From Oscillospiraceae bacterium (GTDB lineage: Bacteria > Bacillota > Clostridia > Oscillospirales > Acutalibacteraceae): DNA of 64,000 bases. Position 1 is the stretch's first letter; the number at the start of each line of letters is the position of its first letter. Shown piece after piece: positions 63,196 to 64,000 of the stretch. A program made the position numbers and the translations under genes. Location: the NCBI GenBank assembly GCA_902792905.1, contig CADBBH010000010.1:1-64000 (forward strand), read 5' to 3'. The notes below the pieces were generated by a model. It was not told where the DNA came from. It was given only the letters and a program-made list of their open reading frames with translations, and made no database searches.

Positions 63196-63855
63196 ATGAA
63201 AAGAAATTATGACGCCGTCTTCTTTGATTTTGACGGCACAATAGCGGACACTTCAAAAGGAATATTTGCCTCAGCAGACTACGCCGCCGAAAAGCTCGGT
63301 CTTCCTCTTCCCGATGACGCCGGGCACAGATATTTTATGGGGCCTCCCCTGCCCGAATCATTTGAGGTCATCTTTGGCCTCAAAGGCGATGACGCGATGA
63401 ACGCCGTCAGGAAATACAGGGAATATTATACGGCAGGCGGGATGTTTGAGCTTGAATTCTATCCCGGTATGCTTGAATTCCTTGATGCACTTAAAAAGAA
63501 CGGAATAAAAACGGCTGTCACCTCGTCGAAACCCGAAATGTTTGTTTCTCAGATACTTGAACATTTCGGCATCACCGACAGGATAGATCACATTGCCTGC
63601 CCTCACGGCGACGGTATGCCCGAATCAAAATGCTCGCTGATAACAAGGGCTCTCGAATATTTCAAAATCGACAGGAACAGAGCGCTGATGCTCGGCGACC
63701 GCTACCTCGATATGCAGGGAGCGGCGCAGGCTGGGGTTGACGGCTGCGGAGCCCTCTGGGGCTACGGCAGCGAAGATGAGCTGCAGAAAGCGGGAGCAAA
63801 ATTCACTGCGAAGAGTGTTTGCGATGTTTCTTCTCTCGTTTTTTCAGAGGAATAA
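63196..63855 (+). CDS. HAD family hydrolase (Gph-like)
   Basis: A 219-aa phosphatase starting at 63196 (MKRNYDAVFFDFDGTIADTS) with GGAG 8 nt upstream. The frame open to 62947 is the antisense of the aminotransferase and is not used. Motifs: FDFDGTIADT, VTSSKPEM and MLGDRYLDMQGAAQAG. A paralogue with similar layout is encoded at 51432-52091. Substrate not determined. Confidence 0.88.
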   Translation: MKRNYDAVFFDFDGTIADTSKGIFASADYAAEKLGLPLPDDAGHRYFMGPPLPESFEVIFGLKGDDAMNAVRKYREYYTAGGMFELEFYPGMLEFLDALKKNGIKTAVTSSKPEMFVSQILEHFGITDRIDHIACPHGDGMPESKCSLITRALEYFKIDRNRALMLGDRYLDMQGAAQAGVDGCGALWGYGSEDELQKAGAKFTAKSVCDVSSLVFSEE

Positions 63856-64000
63856 GAATAAGAAGCGAAATAACAGCACTTAATGCCGCAAAAGTATTCG
63901 CTTTATCAAGACCTGACGGCACTGCCGCCGGGTTTTTTATTCCCTCGCGGATGAAGGCGATGCCCTCGCCGTCGGGAATCAGGAAAATCACAAAAATTAT
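63803..64000 (-). CDS. Membrane protein, C-terminal fragment
   Basis: A minus-strand frame open through the right edge. The visible end has one hydrophobic helix (TFAALSAVISLLILIPL) followed by a strongly basic tail (KKREKKHRKHSSQ), as in the C-terminus of a membrane-anchored protein. It overlaps the tail of the convergent HAD gene by 53 nt. It could also be spurious. Confidence 0.35.
   Translation of the reverse strand: MIFVIFLIPDGEGIAFIREGIKNPAAVPSGLDKANTFAALSAVISLLILIPLKKREKKHRKHSSQ

Overview
The window looks like chromosomal DNA of an anaerobic, Gram-positive gut-type Clostridia (Ruminococcaceae/Oscillospirales-like), by inference from gene content. The evidence is strong AGGAGG-type ribosome sites with several TTG and GTG starts, a CIRCE-controlled groES-groEL pair, a feoA-feoA-feoB iron operon, indolepyruvate ferredoxin oxidoreductase with a phenylacetate-CoA ligase-like enzyme, a SipW/TasA-type surface cluster with a dockerin protein, and secreted GH16 and GH5 glycosidases. 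No phage, IS transposase, CRISPR array or rRNA was found. There is one intact tRNA.

Layout. 1-1.1 kb: tail of an MFS transporter, a MITE-like palindromic repeat and a decayed XRE regulator. 1.2-6.3 kb (minus): sodium symporter, paaK-like gene, iorB, iorA, which together suggest uptake and ferredoxin-linked oxidation of aromatic amino acids. 6.3-11.5 kb (minus): an exported-enzyme operon with an MBL-TIM-barrel fusion, GH16, an MBL lipoprotein and a lipase-like protein. 11.6-15.3 kb (minus): the Feo operon with three copies of a GTTAG-N6-CTAAC palindrome, one placed exactly between the -35 and -10. 15.4 kb: tRNA-Val(CAC). 15.5-22.8 kb (minus): SipW-like peptidase followed by four exported proteins (two TasA-like, a 1189-aa beta-helix/Hint protein, a dockerin protein). 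A 21-nt copy of the tRNA 3' end lies just beyond this cluster at 23.2 kb.

23.2-40.8 kb: Gfo/Idh/MocA dehydrogenase, GDPD, a second lipase-like exported protein, GNAT, metallophosphoesterase, DUF218 protein, groEL-groES, then a plus-strand run with O-antigen-ligase-like, DUF4886-like, amidohydrolase, GH5, Imm32-like, flavoprotein and DUF4349 genes, and an old-yellow-enzyme-type reductase. 41-45.5 kb: PAP2 phosphatase, a small Cys-rich protein and a Znu-type metal ABC transporter with a lipoprotein. 45.6-46.5 kb: a 41-codon ORF with its own promoter and terminator, a LytTR regulator and a small membrane protein.

46.5-57.2 kb holds the most unusual content. A minus-strand gene (46512-47543) encodes a signal peptide followed directly by a complete ubiquitin domain, about 68/76 identical to human ubiquitin as I recall that sequence, with the Ile44 patch, six of seven lysines and the Gly-Gly end retained. 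The predicted cleavage site would make ubiquitin Met1 the mature N-terminus. Its C-terminal half recurs at the end of a 748-aa secreted repeat protein 9 kb away (54915-57161), which sits behind an MBOAT/DHHW pair of the kind that acetylates surface polysaccharides. 57.2-64 kb: CorA, argH, argG (with a perfect ARG box), trpS, an aminotransferase, a HAD phosphatase and the end of an unrecognised membrane-protein gene.
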